Assembly: GCA_014324045.1 (NCBI GenBank)
Contig: JACOMY010000019.1
Span: 1 to 62,720 of the forward strand
Origin: Rhodospirillales bacterium
Lineage (GTDB): Bacteria > Pseudomonadota > Alphaproteobacteria > Kiloniellales > JACOMY01
Length of the DNA: 62,720 nucleotides
Reading direction: 5' to 3'
The translations under genes and the position numbers were made by a program. The notes below the pieces were generated by a model. It saw nothing but the letters and a program-made list of their open reading frames with translations, did not search any database and was not told where the DNA came from. Shown in pieces: positions 1-8,087 of the stretch. Numbering within the stretch: position 1 is the first letter of the stretch; the number at the start of each line of letters is the position of its first letter.

Positions 1-177
1 CGCTTCAGAAGAATTCCGGTTGCCGCAGACGGCAGCTATGCGAGGACCTACAGCGACGCTGAGGGCGGAGGCGGCATCAGAGGTGCGTTCTATGGCACCG
101 AGCAGGCCGAAACCGCCGGGACCTTCGACCGCTACGGCATCATTGCAGCCTTCGGCGCCAAGAAGCTGACGAATTAA
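1..177 (+). CDS. 3' end of a TbpB-like surface beta-barrel protein (partial)
   Basis: Frame 1 is open from the window edge to a TAA at 175-177 and gives a 58-residue C-terminus. It contains GGGIRGAFYGTEQAETAGTF and ends FGAKKLTN. The pattern I-x-G-A-F-Y-G-(x)3-A-E-x-x-G-x-F followed by a terminal 'A-F-G-A-K' is the typical last hairpin of the transferrin-binding-protein-B-like C-terminal beta-barrel lobe (Slam-dependent surface lipoproteins and relatives). The family displays ligand-binding barrels on the outer membrane; the ligand of this one cannot be told. The start, and any lipoprotein signal, lie outside the window. Short stretches resembling this end recur near 4540 and 22130. Confidence 0.6.
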   Translation, partial: RFRRIPVAADGSYARTYSDAEGGGGIRGAFYGTEQAETAGTFDRYGIIAAFGAKKLTN

Positions 178-443
178 CCGCGCCCACATGCCCGGCAGTC
201 GGGCGCCGGCGGCCTCCCGGGCGGGGTCCTAGCGGGGAATTCCTCCCTTGCCAGGGTTCTGAAAGCCGCCACGCCCGGCACTTGACTTCGCTTTATGAGC
301 CGGGGCTGGCACTCTGTAGCCTACCCCGGACTCTTTCCCGCTTCTGTCTTTGGGCGCTGTCTTGGGCTTGGCCTACGGCGGCCGGCAAAGGCTTCAAGCA
401 CAAGCTGCATGGATGTGCATAGGTACGAAACTTTGGGGACTGG

Positions 444-785
444 CTACCCCGCCGCTTTGGCACCGCCGCGCGCCGTAGACGCCTCGATGTAGGGCGCCAA
501 TTCCTCCATGCCCTCCGCCGCCATCGCTTTTGCCGGGCGCCAGGCGAGGCTAAGGCCCCATGCGACGAGGGGAGCGGCACCGAAGAGAAGCCCCGGAGAA
601 GCCGGATCCCCCGCCGCTTTGCCTAAGGGTAAGCCCGCGCGCAACCCCCGGACCGCCCGTGCGGGACAACTCCGGCAAGCAACCTGCGAGGGCCCCGCAA
701 AAACTCCTGCAGCTTCACGCAAGCACAGGTCTCCCGCCGCAGGCCGAAGAAACCCCAGCCGCCGCAGGCCGCAGCCGGCGCTCAC
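444..785 (-). CDS. small hypothetical protein coupled to hldE
   Basis: A 113-aa frame starts with GTG at 785, overlapping the hldE stop in a GTGA tetranucleotide, the usual arrangement of translationally coupled genes. The N-terminal half is Cys/Arg-rich. A hydrophobic run (LLFGAAPLVAWGLSLAW, about residues 66-82) could be one membrane segment, followed by an Ala/Glu-rich tail. I recognise no family. The overlap is the main support; the composition is also compatible with a chance open frame in GC-rich DNA. Confidence 0.35.
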   Translation of the reverse strand: MSAGCGLRRLGFLRPAAGDLCLREAAGVFAGPSQVACRSCPARAVRGLRAGLPLGKAAGDPASPGLLFGAAPLVAWGLSLAWRPAKAMAAEGMEELAPYIEASTARGGAKAAG

Positions 786-2251
786 CCGCCTCTGTTCGAG
801 AGCTTGGCGATGGTGCCGCTGGTGGAGTGACCCGGAAAGAATTCGGCCAGCATGACCTCACCGCCGTAGCTCTGTACGAAGCTACCGCCCACGACCTCCT
901 CGATCTTGTAGTCGGCGCCCTTGACCAGGATCTCCGGACGCAAGGCGCGGATGACGCCTTCGGGCGTGTCCTCGTTGAAGATCACCACGCAGTCGACGCC
1001 GGCCAGCGAGGAAAGCACCGTGGCACGGGCGATCTCGCTTTGCACCGGGCGGCCTTCGCCTTTCAAACGGCGCACGGAGTCGTCGCTGTTGAGGCCGACG
1101 ATCAGGCGGTGACAGCGGGCGCCGGCTTGCGCCAGCAGCGAGACGTGACCCGGGTGCAAGAGGTCGAAACAGCCGTTGGTAAAGCCGATCTTGAGCCCGG
1201 CCTGGCGCCAGCGCTGCACCCTCGCGCGTGCCTCGTTAAGGCCGGCGATCTTGTTGCCGGCGGTCATGAACTCCTGCGCATAGAGGGTCTGCACGATCTC
1301 GCCGGGGGTGGTAACGGCCGTGCCGACCTTACCGACCACGATGCCGGCGGCGACATTGGCCAAGCGCGCCGCATCGAAGATGGAGAGACCGCCGGCGATG
1401 CCGGCCGCCACGACGGCGACCACGGTGTCGCCGGCGCCTGAGACATCGAAGACCTCGCGGGCACGCGCCTCCAGATGGCGGGCGCCGCCCCGCTCGTAGA
1501 GTGTCATGCCTTGCTCGCTGCGGGTGGCCAGAACCGAATCGATGCCGCAGGACGTGGCCACCAGACGGGCCGCAGCCACCACCTCATCGTCCGAGCCGGC
1601 CGGCAGGCCGCTGGCCTCCGTCAGCTCGCGGCGGTTCGGCGTGACCAGGCTGGCACCGCGGTAGCGGCCGAAGTCGCGGCCCTTGGGATCGACCACGATG
1701 CTGCAGCCGCGGCTGCGCGCGGCCCCGATCAATGCCTGGATCGTCGCCGGCCCCAGCAGGCCGTTACCGTAGTCCGACAGCACCATGACCTTGGCTTCCT
1801 CCAGCTGTTCCTCGGCACTGCCGACCAAGGCCTGGGCCAAGGCGTCGGAGATCGGGCTGGTGGTGCCGCGGTCGACCCGCAGCAGATGCTGATGCAGGGC
1901 GACGTGGCGCTCCTTGATGCTGTTCTCCCGGCTGCGGTCCAACAGCAGATGGCCCCGGTCGCCGATGGCCTCGCCCACCAGCTTCTGCAGCGCGCGCCCG
2001 GCGGCGTCGTCGCCGATCACCGAAATAAAGGCCGGCCGGGCGCCGAGCCCCGCCAGGTTGCGCACCACGTTTCCGGCACCGCCCAGCATCGCATCGTCGC
2101 GTTCGACCTGCATCACCGGGACCGGCGCCTCCGGCGAGATCCGCTCGACGCGTCCATGCACGAAGCGGTCCAGTATGACGTCGCCGATGACCAGCACCCG
2201 GCTCCCGCCTAGCTTCTCCAGTGCTTGGCTCAGGTCTTCGGTATCGTACAT
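782..2251 (-). CDS. hldE: bifunctional heptose-7-phosphate kinase / heptose-1-phosphate adenylyltransferase HldE
   Basis: A 489-aa two-domain enzyme of ADP-heptose synthesis for the LPS inner core, cytosolic. The N-terminal PfkB/ribokinase domain (about 1-320) shows the sugar-binding GGAGN at 57-61, NPNRRELTEASG in the middle and the anion-hole SGAGDT near 270; it phosphorylates D-glycero-beta-D-manno-heptose 7-phosphate at C1. The C-terminal nucleotidyltransferase domain (about 345-489) carries TNGCFDLLHPGH, the GxFDxxHxGH signature, and transfers AMP. Length and domain order match the family. ATG at 2251 starts directly at the conserved N-terminus. It is followed by a small overlapping frame. 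The neighbouring glycosyltransferase supports an envelope-polysaccharide role. Confidence 0.95.
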   Translation of the reverse strand: MYDTEDLSQALEKLGGSRVLVIGDVILDRFVHGRVERISPEAPVPVMQVERDDAMLGGAGNVVRNLAGLGARPAFISVIGDDAAGRALQKLVGEAIGDRGHLLLDRSRENSIKERHVALHQHLLRVDRGTTSPISDALAQALVGSAEEQLEEAKVMVLSDYGNGLLGPATIQALIGAARSRGCSIVVDPKGRDFGRYRGASLVTPNRRELTEASGLPAGSDDEVVAAARLVATSCGIDSVLATRSEQGMTLYERGGARHLEARAREVFDVSGAGDTVVAVVAAGIAGGLSIFDAARLANVAAGIVVGKVGTAVTTPGEIVQTLYAQEFMTAGNKIAGLNEARARVQRWRQAGLKIGFTNGCFDLLHPGHVSLLAQAGARCHRLIVGLNSDDSVRRLKGEGRPVQSEIARATVLSSLAGVDCVVIFNEDTPEGVIRALRPEILVKGADYKIEEVVGGSFVQSYGGEVMLAEFFPGHSTSGTIAKLSNRGG

Positions 2252-2581
2252 CCCGCCCCTCCCCCGCTATCCCATCCTCTGTTCACCGCACCGGAGTACC
2301 GGAAATGCACCGCCGGACCCCTGCCCGGATTATCTCCGTTCCACTTCCGCCGGTCCCGGGCCTCGCTCCGGGGCAGCCCGGACAAGGTGACCCAGAGCAG
2401 GCAACCCGCAGCGATGTGCATTTCCCAAGATATGCGCGGCGCTATCGCCGGGCACAACCGAAAGGATACCGCTATCGAAATCGGTCATGCCGCAAATATC
2501 TGGGCGCAGATTCCCGGAGGCTTGGTTACTCATGCACCCTAGGTCGCAACCGCAGCCGACGGTCCGCAAGAGGCTGGAGAT
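2252..2581. other. intergenic, nothing recognised
   Basis: About 330 bases between hldE and the glycosyltransferase gene, both on the minus strand. The short open frames here have no recognisable protein pattern. I see no tRNA, no strong hairpin with a T-tract and no clear promoter. It presumably holds the hldE promoter. Confidence 0.4.
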
Positions 2582-3715
2582 TCAAGCGGAGTTCCGCAGG
2601 AGTGTCAGCAGCCTTGCCGCGACGCCTTCCAGCTGAGGCCGGAAGGGACCGCTGCCCGGGCGCCGCTCGAACAAGGCCGCCGGATCGCTCCCCGGCCGCA
2701 GAAACAAACCTTCGAAGCCCGGCGGTGCCGGTTCGCCGAAGGCCGGATCGCCTTCGCTGGGCAGCACCGGAACGCCTTGGGCCAGGGCTGCCGCGGCGAT
2801 ACTGGATTTGCCCAAGACCTCATAGCGGGTCGGCGTCAGCAGCACTTGGGCAAGGTTCAGAAGCTGGACCAGATGCCGGGCCGGCTGCGGCCCCAGATCG
2901 AGAAAATCCATAGCGGGCAGGCGCCGCCGCCAGAAGTCCAGACGTTCCGCGGTCATGCCCGTCCGCCCCGCGACCAGCAGCAACGGCCGCCGCCGGCGCC
3001 GCCGCGCCGCCGCAGCCAGCGCAGCGAGCGTCTCGAAGGGCTCCCAATCGGCACGCAAACGCCCCATGGCCAGCAGGAAGGCCGTCCGCTCCCGCTCCAT
3101 CTTGAGGCCAGCTGCACGCAAGGCTTCCTCCAGCCAGGCGCCGGGCTGCTCCGGCCCGGTGGGAAGATGACTGAAGAGCGGCAGCACCCGCGCCGGCAGC
3201 CCCGCAGACGCGATGCGGTCGCGGTAAAGGGCGTTGCTGGTCATCACCGCTTCCGGCTGCATTCGCTCCAACAGCGCCAGGCTGGCAGCCGCCTGCCGCC
3301 GGCGCCGCGCCGCCGATGCCGCATCCCGCCCCAGAATGACACTTGCATGCAACTCATGCACCATGACAGCCAGCCTGTGCCCCTCCAGCGCCCGGACCAG
3401 GCCGGGCCCGATCCGGCCGATCCAGCCGCGCGGATGATAAAGCTGCGGCATCAACTGCAGGAAAACCCAATCGGGCTCCAAGGCCGCCAGACAGGTCTTG
3501 AGAGCTGCGGTGCGGCGATGCCAGGCTTGATCGGCGGAACAGGCAAGGTCCAGGGGGCGCTCCGCTTCCCCTTCGGCCGCCAGGCTCAGCAGGCGTACCT
3601 CCTGTCCTTGCGCTTTAAGCGCCTGGGCCAGCGACAGACTGTAGTCGCCGACGCCGCTGCAGCCGGGCCGCAGATCGGCCGTCACCATCGCCAGCCTCAG
3701 CGCATCCTCCGTCAT
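2582..3715 (-). CDS. glycosyltransferase, group 1 (GT4-like)
   Basis: 377 aa from the chosen ATG at 3715 (MTEDALRLAMVTADLRPG); a longer frame reaches 3769, but its extra residues are not protein-like. The N-terminal Rossmann half has the 'GVGDYSLSLAQALKAQG' motif of GT-B enzymes that bind the acceptor next to a glycine-rich loop. The C-terminal half has LLLVAGRTG and 'LLTPTRYEVLGKSSIAAAALAQGVPVL', corresponding to the nucleotide-sugar-binding E-x7-E region of GT4 enzymes (here Y-E-V-L-G-K-S). It probably transfers a sugar from an NDP-sugar to an envelope glycan or lipid; donor and acceptor are unknown. The adjacent hldE suggests LPS or exopolysaccharide. Confidence 0.7.
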   Translation of the reverse strand: MTEDALRLAMVTADLRPGCSGVGDYSLSLAQALKAQGQEVRLLSLAAEGEAERPLDLACSADQAWHRRTAALKTCLAALEPDWVFLQLMPQLYHPRGWIGRIGPGLVRALEGHRLAVMVHELHASVILGRDAASAARRRRQAAASLALLERMQPEAVMTSNALYRDRIASAGLPARVLPLFSHLPTGPEQPGAWLEEALRAAGLKMERERTAFLLAMGRLRADWEPFETLAALAAAARRRRRRPLLLVAGRTGMTAERLDFWRRRLPAMDFLDLGPQPARHLVQLLNLAQVLLTPTRYEVLGKSSIAAAALAQGVPVLPSEGDPAFGEPAPPGFEGLFLRPGSDPAALFERRPGSGPFRPQLEGVAARLLTLLRNSA

Positions 3716-4141
3716 ACCTTGCAGGATAGGCCCCCAGCCCGCGCCGCCCAGGCCCTCCCAGCAGGACATAGGGATGCGGGCGGCCCCCTGGTATAGGGTG
3801 TCATGTGTGGACAGGCGCCCGCACTCGATTTTCCAGAGACATGAAAAACCAGGGGACCTTAAGGCCGGGGAGCTGAAAGCGGTCCTTGAGCGCGTACAAG
3901 GCCAGGGCCAAGGGGGAGCGGCTTGCGCAGCAGGGCTGGGCCGCCGATCCAGTCTTGTTCATGGAGGCCAGTGTGCGGCGTGTTGACGCAAGAGCGGAAT
4001 TGCTGTTTGACGGCCCGATGGAAACCGAATAGGTTGCAGTTACAGTGTCTGTAGAGTATACGGACTCTAAATCTTGCGGTCCAAAAACTGGTGAGTGGCA
4101 GGAAAGCAAGTAAGTTTACCAGTGGAGAAAGGAACGGAACA
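3716..4141. other. intergenic region upstream of the secreted protein gene
   Basis: Lies between the divergently read glycosyltransferase gene and the plus-strand gene at 4142. Open frames on both strands lack recognisable motifs. A sigma-70-like promoter is proposed at 4034-4062. Confidence 0.4.
4034..4062 (+). promoter_or_regulatory. possible sigma-70 promoter for the 4142 gene
   Basis: TTGCAG (4034-4039) and TATACG (4057-4062) are separated by 17 bases, each matching four of six consensus positions. They lie about 80 bases upstream of the ATG at 4142. Seen by eye only. Confidence 0.35.
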
Positions 4142-4438
4142 ATGTCCAAGATAAGAAGTTTACCCAGGTTCTGCATCGGGCTATCGGCAGCCGCCCTGCT
4201 GACCGTAGGTTTGGCAGGACAGGCGCAATCGCAAATCACACTCGACTTCAACTCTCTATCCTCTATTCAGGCCACTTTTCAGGGCCTGGCCGATATGATA
4301 CGGGAGTACCATGAGGAGCAGGCGCGCCGGGAGGCGTTCAAACCAGAATCTCCTACTCGCACAGAATCTCCTACTCGCAAAGGCAGTGGATTCACGCCGG
4401 ACGATCAATGGCTCGGGAATAGAGCAACCGGGTACTAG
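4142..4438 (+). CDS. small secreted protein with tandem ESPTR repeat
   Basis: 98 aa. The start ATG at 4142 follows GGAGAAAGGAAC, a good ribosome site. The N-terminus is a classical Sec signal peptide: basic MSKIRSLPR, hydrophobic FCIGLSAAALLTVGLA, then AQS just before QITLDF. The mature part is about 65 residues: an amphipathic, Glu/Arg-rich segment (LADMIREYHEEQARREAF) and a tail with two copies of E-S-P-T-R encoded by a perfect 18-base tandem repeat near 4345-4380. No known family recognised. Probably periplasmic or exported; function unknown. The repeat could vary in copy number. Confidence 0.6.
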   Translation: MSKIRSLPRFCIGLSAAALLTVGLAGQAQSQITLDFNSLSSIQATFQGLADMIREYHEEQARREAFKPESPTRTESPTRKGSGFTPDDQWLGNRATGY

Positions 4439-4557
4439 AGGACCCGCTATAAGCCTATGGCATCGCAGCAGTGATGCAACAGGTTGTATCGCAGCACTAT
4501 CGGCTGCAAGCCGTGGGAGCGGTAACGGCAAGGTCGCGTTTAATAGCACCGATCATG

Positions 4558-4597
4558 CCGAAACCGCCGGGATATTCAAATGTCCCGGCGGTTTCGG
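4558..4597. terminator. perfect 15-bp inverted repeat, likely bidirectional terminator
   Basis: CCGAAACCGCCGGGA (4558-4572), a 10-base loop, then its exact reverse complement (4583-4597). It sits between two convergent genes (4142 gene on plus, Fe-S gene on minus), so a bidirectional transcription stop is plausible, although neither side has a clear T-tract. The left arm also matches the TbpB-like remnant pattern found at the start of the window. Confidence 0.5.
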
Positions 4598-4701
4598 ATC
4601 CAGGAAGGTGTGAGGTGGCAAGTTAACGCCGCTCAGGCGGATCCGGGCGGTCCCTTGTCATCGCGCGCCGGCCGCTCTGCAGAGGCAAGGGGTATCGGCC
4701 C

Positions 4702-6744
4702 TTACTCCTCCGAAAGGAAATCCTCCGGCGTCAAGCCCTTGTCGCGGGCCTCCAGGTAGTCTTCGGTGGTACGGACCTTGGGACGCTGGCCGATGGCAAA
4801 GGGATCGCCGCCGGAGAGGTCGGCTTGCCGCTGGATGCGGCAGTCGTCGCACATCTGGATCAGGCGGCTGCGTTCGTCGCTCTCATACATCCAGTGCTTG
4901 CCGGCCAGTTGGGCGCTGATCCGCCGGATCGTGCCAGCCGACGCGAAGGGCTTGCCGCAGGAGACACAGGCAAAGGGCTCGTCCTCGTGCAGCACGACCG
5001 GACGCAGTGCCTCGCTGTCGAAGGAAAGCCGCGCCTCCAGGGAAATAACCTGCTCCGGGCAGGTCGACGCGCAGAGACCGCACTGCACGCAGGCCGCCTC
5101 GATCTGCGAGACCGCCGGTCGCTCGCCGCCGTCGCGCAGAGCATCGGCCGGGCAGGCCGAGACGCAGGCCAGGCAGAGCGTGCAGCCCTCTCTATCGATG
5201 GCGATGCGGCCGTAGGGCGCTGCTTTCAGCAGGGCAATCGCGTTCTGCTCCGGGGCCACAGCCTCCTGCAGCAGGGTCAGCGCCGCGCGCGCCAGGGCGC
5301 GCTTGCCGCCGACCGGCGCCACCGCTTTGGCCGCCAGCGGCGGCAAGGACGGCAGGTCCCACAGCAGGATCTCGACCTGTTCGGGATCGGGGTTATCGAG
5401 GATCTGCAAGCGTGCAGGGTCCTGGCCTAAACCCTTGAGAATCGCCTGCATGAGCGACAGCTCTTGCGCCAGGCCGGCCAGAGCCTCTTGCTTGCGCGGA
5501 TCGGCCAGGGCCAGCACATGGGTCGCGCCGGCGGCCAGCGCTGCCGCCAGCAGGTCGTGTCCCACCTGCCCCAGAGAGTGCAGCCCCAAGGGCAGATGGT
5601 TGACCGGCAGACCGCGCCCCAGGCGTGCCAGGACCCCGATCATCTCGCTGCCGTGACCGCTGTCATGCAACAGCAGCACCGGATCCTTGCCGCCAGCCTC
5701 CCGGTAGGTGGCGATCAGGGTTTGGGCATGACGGATGACGGCGTTCTGTTCCGGGTATGCGTAGCGGATCGCCCCGGTCGGGCAGTGGGCGGCACAGCCA
5801 CCGCAGCCGCCGCAGATCGCCGGGTCGATGTCGACCGTATCGCCGAGGTCGGCGATGGCGCCGGCCGGGCAGAGGTCCAGGCAGTTGCTGCACCCCGTGA
5901 TGCCGGAGCGGCCATGTGCGCAAAGAGCACTGTCGTAGGTCACATAAAGCGGCTTCTCGAAGCTGCCGACCAGGTCGCTTGCCTTGAAGAGGGTGAGCGC
6001 CACCGCCGCCGGGTCGCCGGGGTCCGCCTTGAGGTAGCCGTCGCGCCGTTCCCAGCCGGTGAGCGGCGCCGCTTCGCCGGAGAGATCGACGATTACCGAG
6101 CAACGCGACTTGGCCTGATTGCGCGGCAGCAGGAAGCCGGCTTCCTGGCGCGCAGACGGCAGGATCGGCGCATAACCGTCGACCGTCACCTCGAAGCCGC
6201 CCAGGGCGCCGGAAACCGCGGCCAGGCAGCCGCGATAGACCGGGACCTCCATGACCTCCGGCAGGATCAGGTCCGACCAGTCGCTCAAGACCAGGGTGAC
6301 GGAGAGCCGTTGGTTCAGCATCCGCGCCATCTCGAAGGCCTGTTGGCCCTTACCATAGACCAGACAGACGCCGTCGGATTCGACCTCCTTCAAACGGCTG
6401 GCGCCGCCCTCAAGGTTGGCGGCAGCGATCAGGGCCGCCATCTTGGCCGTTGCCGGGCCGCCCTCGCTCCAGCCGGCACGCTCGCGGATATTGGTAAAAG
6501 CGACCCGCTCGCCGGCTCCGGCCTCCTCGGTCAGTTCCTCGAACAGGGGCGCTTCCTGGGTGCAGCCGACCAGCAGGGGCTCGCCGCTCGCCAAGGCCTC
6601 TTCGAACAGACCGAGCTCTCGCCTGCACAGAGAACTGGCCGCCGGACCGCTGGGACAAGCGACGATCCGGCCGATGCGCTCGGCTTCGACCGTCATGGTC
6701 TTCTCGCAATTACACAACAGCAACCGACGCTTGGCTTCCGGCAT
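4702..6744 (-). CDS. large multi-cluster 4Fe-4S ferredoxin-type protein
   Basis: 680 aa. Cys-rich motifs in order: C-N-C near residue 10; two consecutive ferredoxin motifs (CSNCLDLCP and CGGCGGCAAHCP) near 280-320; a second ferredoxin pair (CTLCLACVSACP and CVQCGLCASTCP) near 520-565; and C-terminal CVSCG ... CDDC pairs that could bind zinc or iron. No membrane segments, so cytosolic. Proteins of this build occur with DUF3305 and DUF3306 in alpha/betaproteobacterial formate dehydrogenase loci and are assumed to be electron-transfer partners or maturation factors. Here it is divergent from that DUF pair, leaving about 120 bases for shared control. The exact redox partner is inferred, not seen. 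Confidence 0.8.
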   Translation of the reverse strand: MPEAKRRLLLCNCEKTMTVEAERIGRIVACPSGPAASSLCRRELGLFEEALASGEPLLVGCTQEAPLFEELTEEAGAGERVAFTNIRERAGWSEGGPATAKMAALIAAANLEGGASRLKEVESDGVCLVYGKGQQAFEMARMLNQRLSVTLVLSDWSDLILPEVMEVPVYRGCLAAVSGALGGFEVTVDGYAPILPSARQEAGFLLPRNQAKSRCSVIVDLSGEAAPLTGWERRDGYLKADPGDPAAVALTLFKASDLVGSFEKPLYVTYDSALCAHGRSGITGCSNCLDLCPAGAIADLGDTVDIDPAICGGCGGCAAHCPTGAIRYAYPEQNAVIRHAQTLIATYREAGGKDPVLLLHDSGHGSEMIGVLARLGRGLPVNHLPLGLHSLGQVGHDLLAAALAAGATHVLALADPRKQEALAGLAQELSLMQAILKGLGQDPARLQILDNPDPEQVEILLWDLPSLPPLAAKAVAPVGGKRALARAALTLLQEAVAPEQNAIALLKAAPYGRIAIDREGCTLCLACVSACPADALRDGGERPAVSQIEAACVQCGLCASTCPEQVISLEARLSFDSEALRPVVLHEDEPFACVSCGKPFASAGTIRRISAQLAGKHWMYESDERSRLIQMCDDCRIQRQADLSGGDPFAIGQRPKVRTTEDYLEARDKGLTPEDFLSEE

Positions 6745-6864
6745 ATCGCTTCCCGTTTCCCCGCTCAGGTCCAGATGACGGGCCTGGACAATCTTCCGTT
6801 ATGCAATATCTGTAGCAGATCGAAGCAAAAAACAAACTGCAGGGACTGTCTTGGAGGGACCCTC

Positions 6865-7431
6865 TTGGAAGACACGGCGAAGAGAGGACCGCGCCAGGCC
6901 GGGATGGCCGTGGGCGTGCTGGTGGAGAAACGGCCGACCAGGAGTCCCTGGGCCGAGGCTGTCTGGCGTCCGGTCTCGGTGATGCCCGGCGAGGCGGGCG
7001 CAGCTCCCTGGACCGTGATCGGCGAGGAGGAAGACGGCACCCAGCGCTATTGGGCAGGGGGCGCCTGCTTGACGCTCTATCGCGGCGACACCGAGGCCTA
7101 CCGCTTCAACCTGGGGGGCGAGCCCAGGATCTATGTGGTGTTGCGCCCGGCCGGACCCGGAAGCAGCCTGCCCTACGACTTGCACCTGGTGACCCTGTCG
7201 CCCTACGAAGCGCAAGACCATCTGGACAGCGACGAGGACATCGTCGAGGCCCTGCCGCCGGTGCCGGCGATCCTCGCCTTCCTGGAGAGGTTCGTGGCCG
7301 CCCAACCGGAACCGGCCCCCTTCAGGAAGAGACGGCGCGACAAGGCCGTGCCGGACCGGATACAGTTCTCGAAGGAACCCATCTTTCTGCAACGGGGCAA
7401 ACCCCGCTCCGGCGGAGAGCCCTGCGCATGA
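6865..7431 (+). CDS. DUF3305 family protein
   Basis: 188 aa if started at TTG 6865, preceded six bases upstream by GGAGGG; the alternative ATG at 6904 (MAVGVLVEKRP) lacks a good ribosome site. Family hallmarks visible: VGVLVEKRPTRSPWAEAVWR, the central 'YWAGGACLTLYRGDTEAYRF', and 'LVTLSPYEAQDHLDSDEDIVE'. The domain is of unknown biochemical function and is found beside formate dehydrogenase and Fe-S genes. The stop overlaps the next ATG (ATGA), so it is coupled to the DUF3306 gene. No formate dehydrogenase gene lies in this window. Confidence 0.8.
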   Translation: MEDTAKRGPRQAGMAVGVLVEKRPTRSPWAEAVWRPVSVMPGEAGAAPWTVIGEEEDGTQRYWAGGACLTLYRGDTEAYRFNLGGEPRIYVVLRPAGPGSSLPYDLHLVTLSPYEAQDHLDSDEDIVEALPPVPAILAFLERFVAAQPEPAPFRKRRRDKAVPDRIQFSKEPIFLQRGKPRSGGEPCA

Positions 7432-8066
7432 CCGCAGACGACGGCGGCCGTCCCTTCCTCTCGCGTTGGGCAAGACGCAAGAGCGCCGGCAAAACGGCGG
7501 AACCGCAAGAGCAAGCTCCGGCAGCCGATGCGGAAGCAGCGGCACGCTTGACGGAAGAGGCCGCAAACCGGGAAGCGGCCGAACGAGTGGACCTGGAGAC
7601 CCTGGATTCGCAGTCGGACTACGAAGTCTTCATGAAGCCGGGCGTACCCGGGGATCTTCGCCACCAGGCCTTCCAGCGTCTTTGGCGCTCCGACCCGGTC
7701 TTCGCCAATCTGGACCGCCTGAACGAATACGACGAGGACTTCCGCACACCCATCGGCGCAGCGGCGCTCGTGCGCACGGCCTGGAGGGTCGGCAAGGGCT
7801 TCCTGACCGAAGAAGACGAGGCCAAGCCGGCGGAAGCAGCACCGCCGGACGCACCAACGGCCGAGGCGGTCGCGGAGACATCCGGGGAGACCCTCGAAGC
7901 CCCGCCTACCCTCGAAACGGAAGCGGAGACGCCGCCGAAAACGGCGGAACGCCAGGCACCGCCGCAGCCCACCCCCGAAGAGCCCCGGCGGGTCGGTCTG
8001 CGCGCCCGTCTCGACCTGCAGGCCTTCTCGCAGCCTGCGGACGGCGCTGGGCTAGAGGACCGATAG
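7428..8066 (+). CDS. DUF3306 family protein
   Basis: 212 aa. The ATG at 7428 overlaps the DUF3305 stop. Family signatures: an N-terminal FLSRWARRKS, then LETLDSQSDYEVFMKPGVP and 'LRHQAFQRLWRSDPVFANLDRLNEYDEDF', with the final VGKGFL box near residue 125. The last 80 residues are low-complexity Ala/Glu/Pro. Partner of DUF3305 in formate-dehydrogenase-associated operons; function unknown. It converges on proW with only 21 bases between the stops. Confidence 0.8.
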   Translation: MTADDGGRPFLSRWARRKSAGKTAEPQEQAPAADAEAAARLTEEAANREAAERVDLETLDSQSDYEVFMKPGVPGDLRHQAFQRLWRSDPVFANLDRLNEYDEDFRTPIGAAALVRTAWRVGKGFLTEEDEAKPAEAAPPDAPTAEAVAETSGETLEAPPTLETEAETPPKTAERQAPPQPTPEEPRRVGLRARLDLQAFSQPADGAGLEDR

Positions 8067-8087
8067 AGCGGCCGTGCGGCAGGACGC

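Noticed and set aside
3801..4251. Two minus-strand frames (102 and 130 aa) upstream of the secreted protein
   Set aside because: One overlaps the signal-peptide gene antisense; neither has a ribosome site or recognisable motifs.
5464..7431. 655-aa plus-strand open frame
   Set aside because: Antisense to the Fe-S protein over most of its length with Gln/Arg-rich noise; only its last 188 codons (DUF3305) are real.
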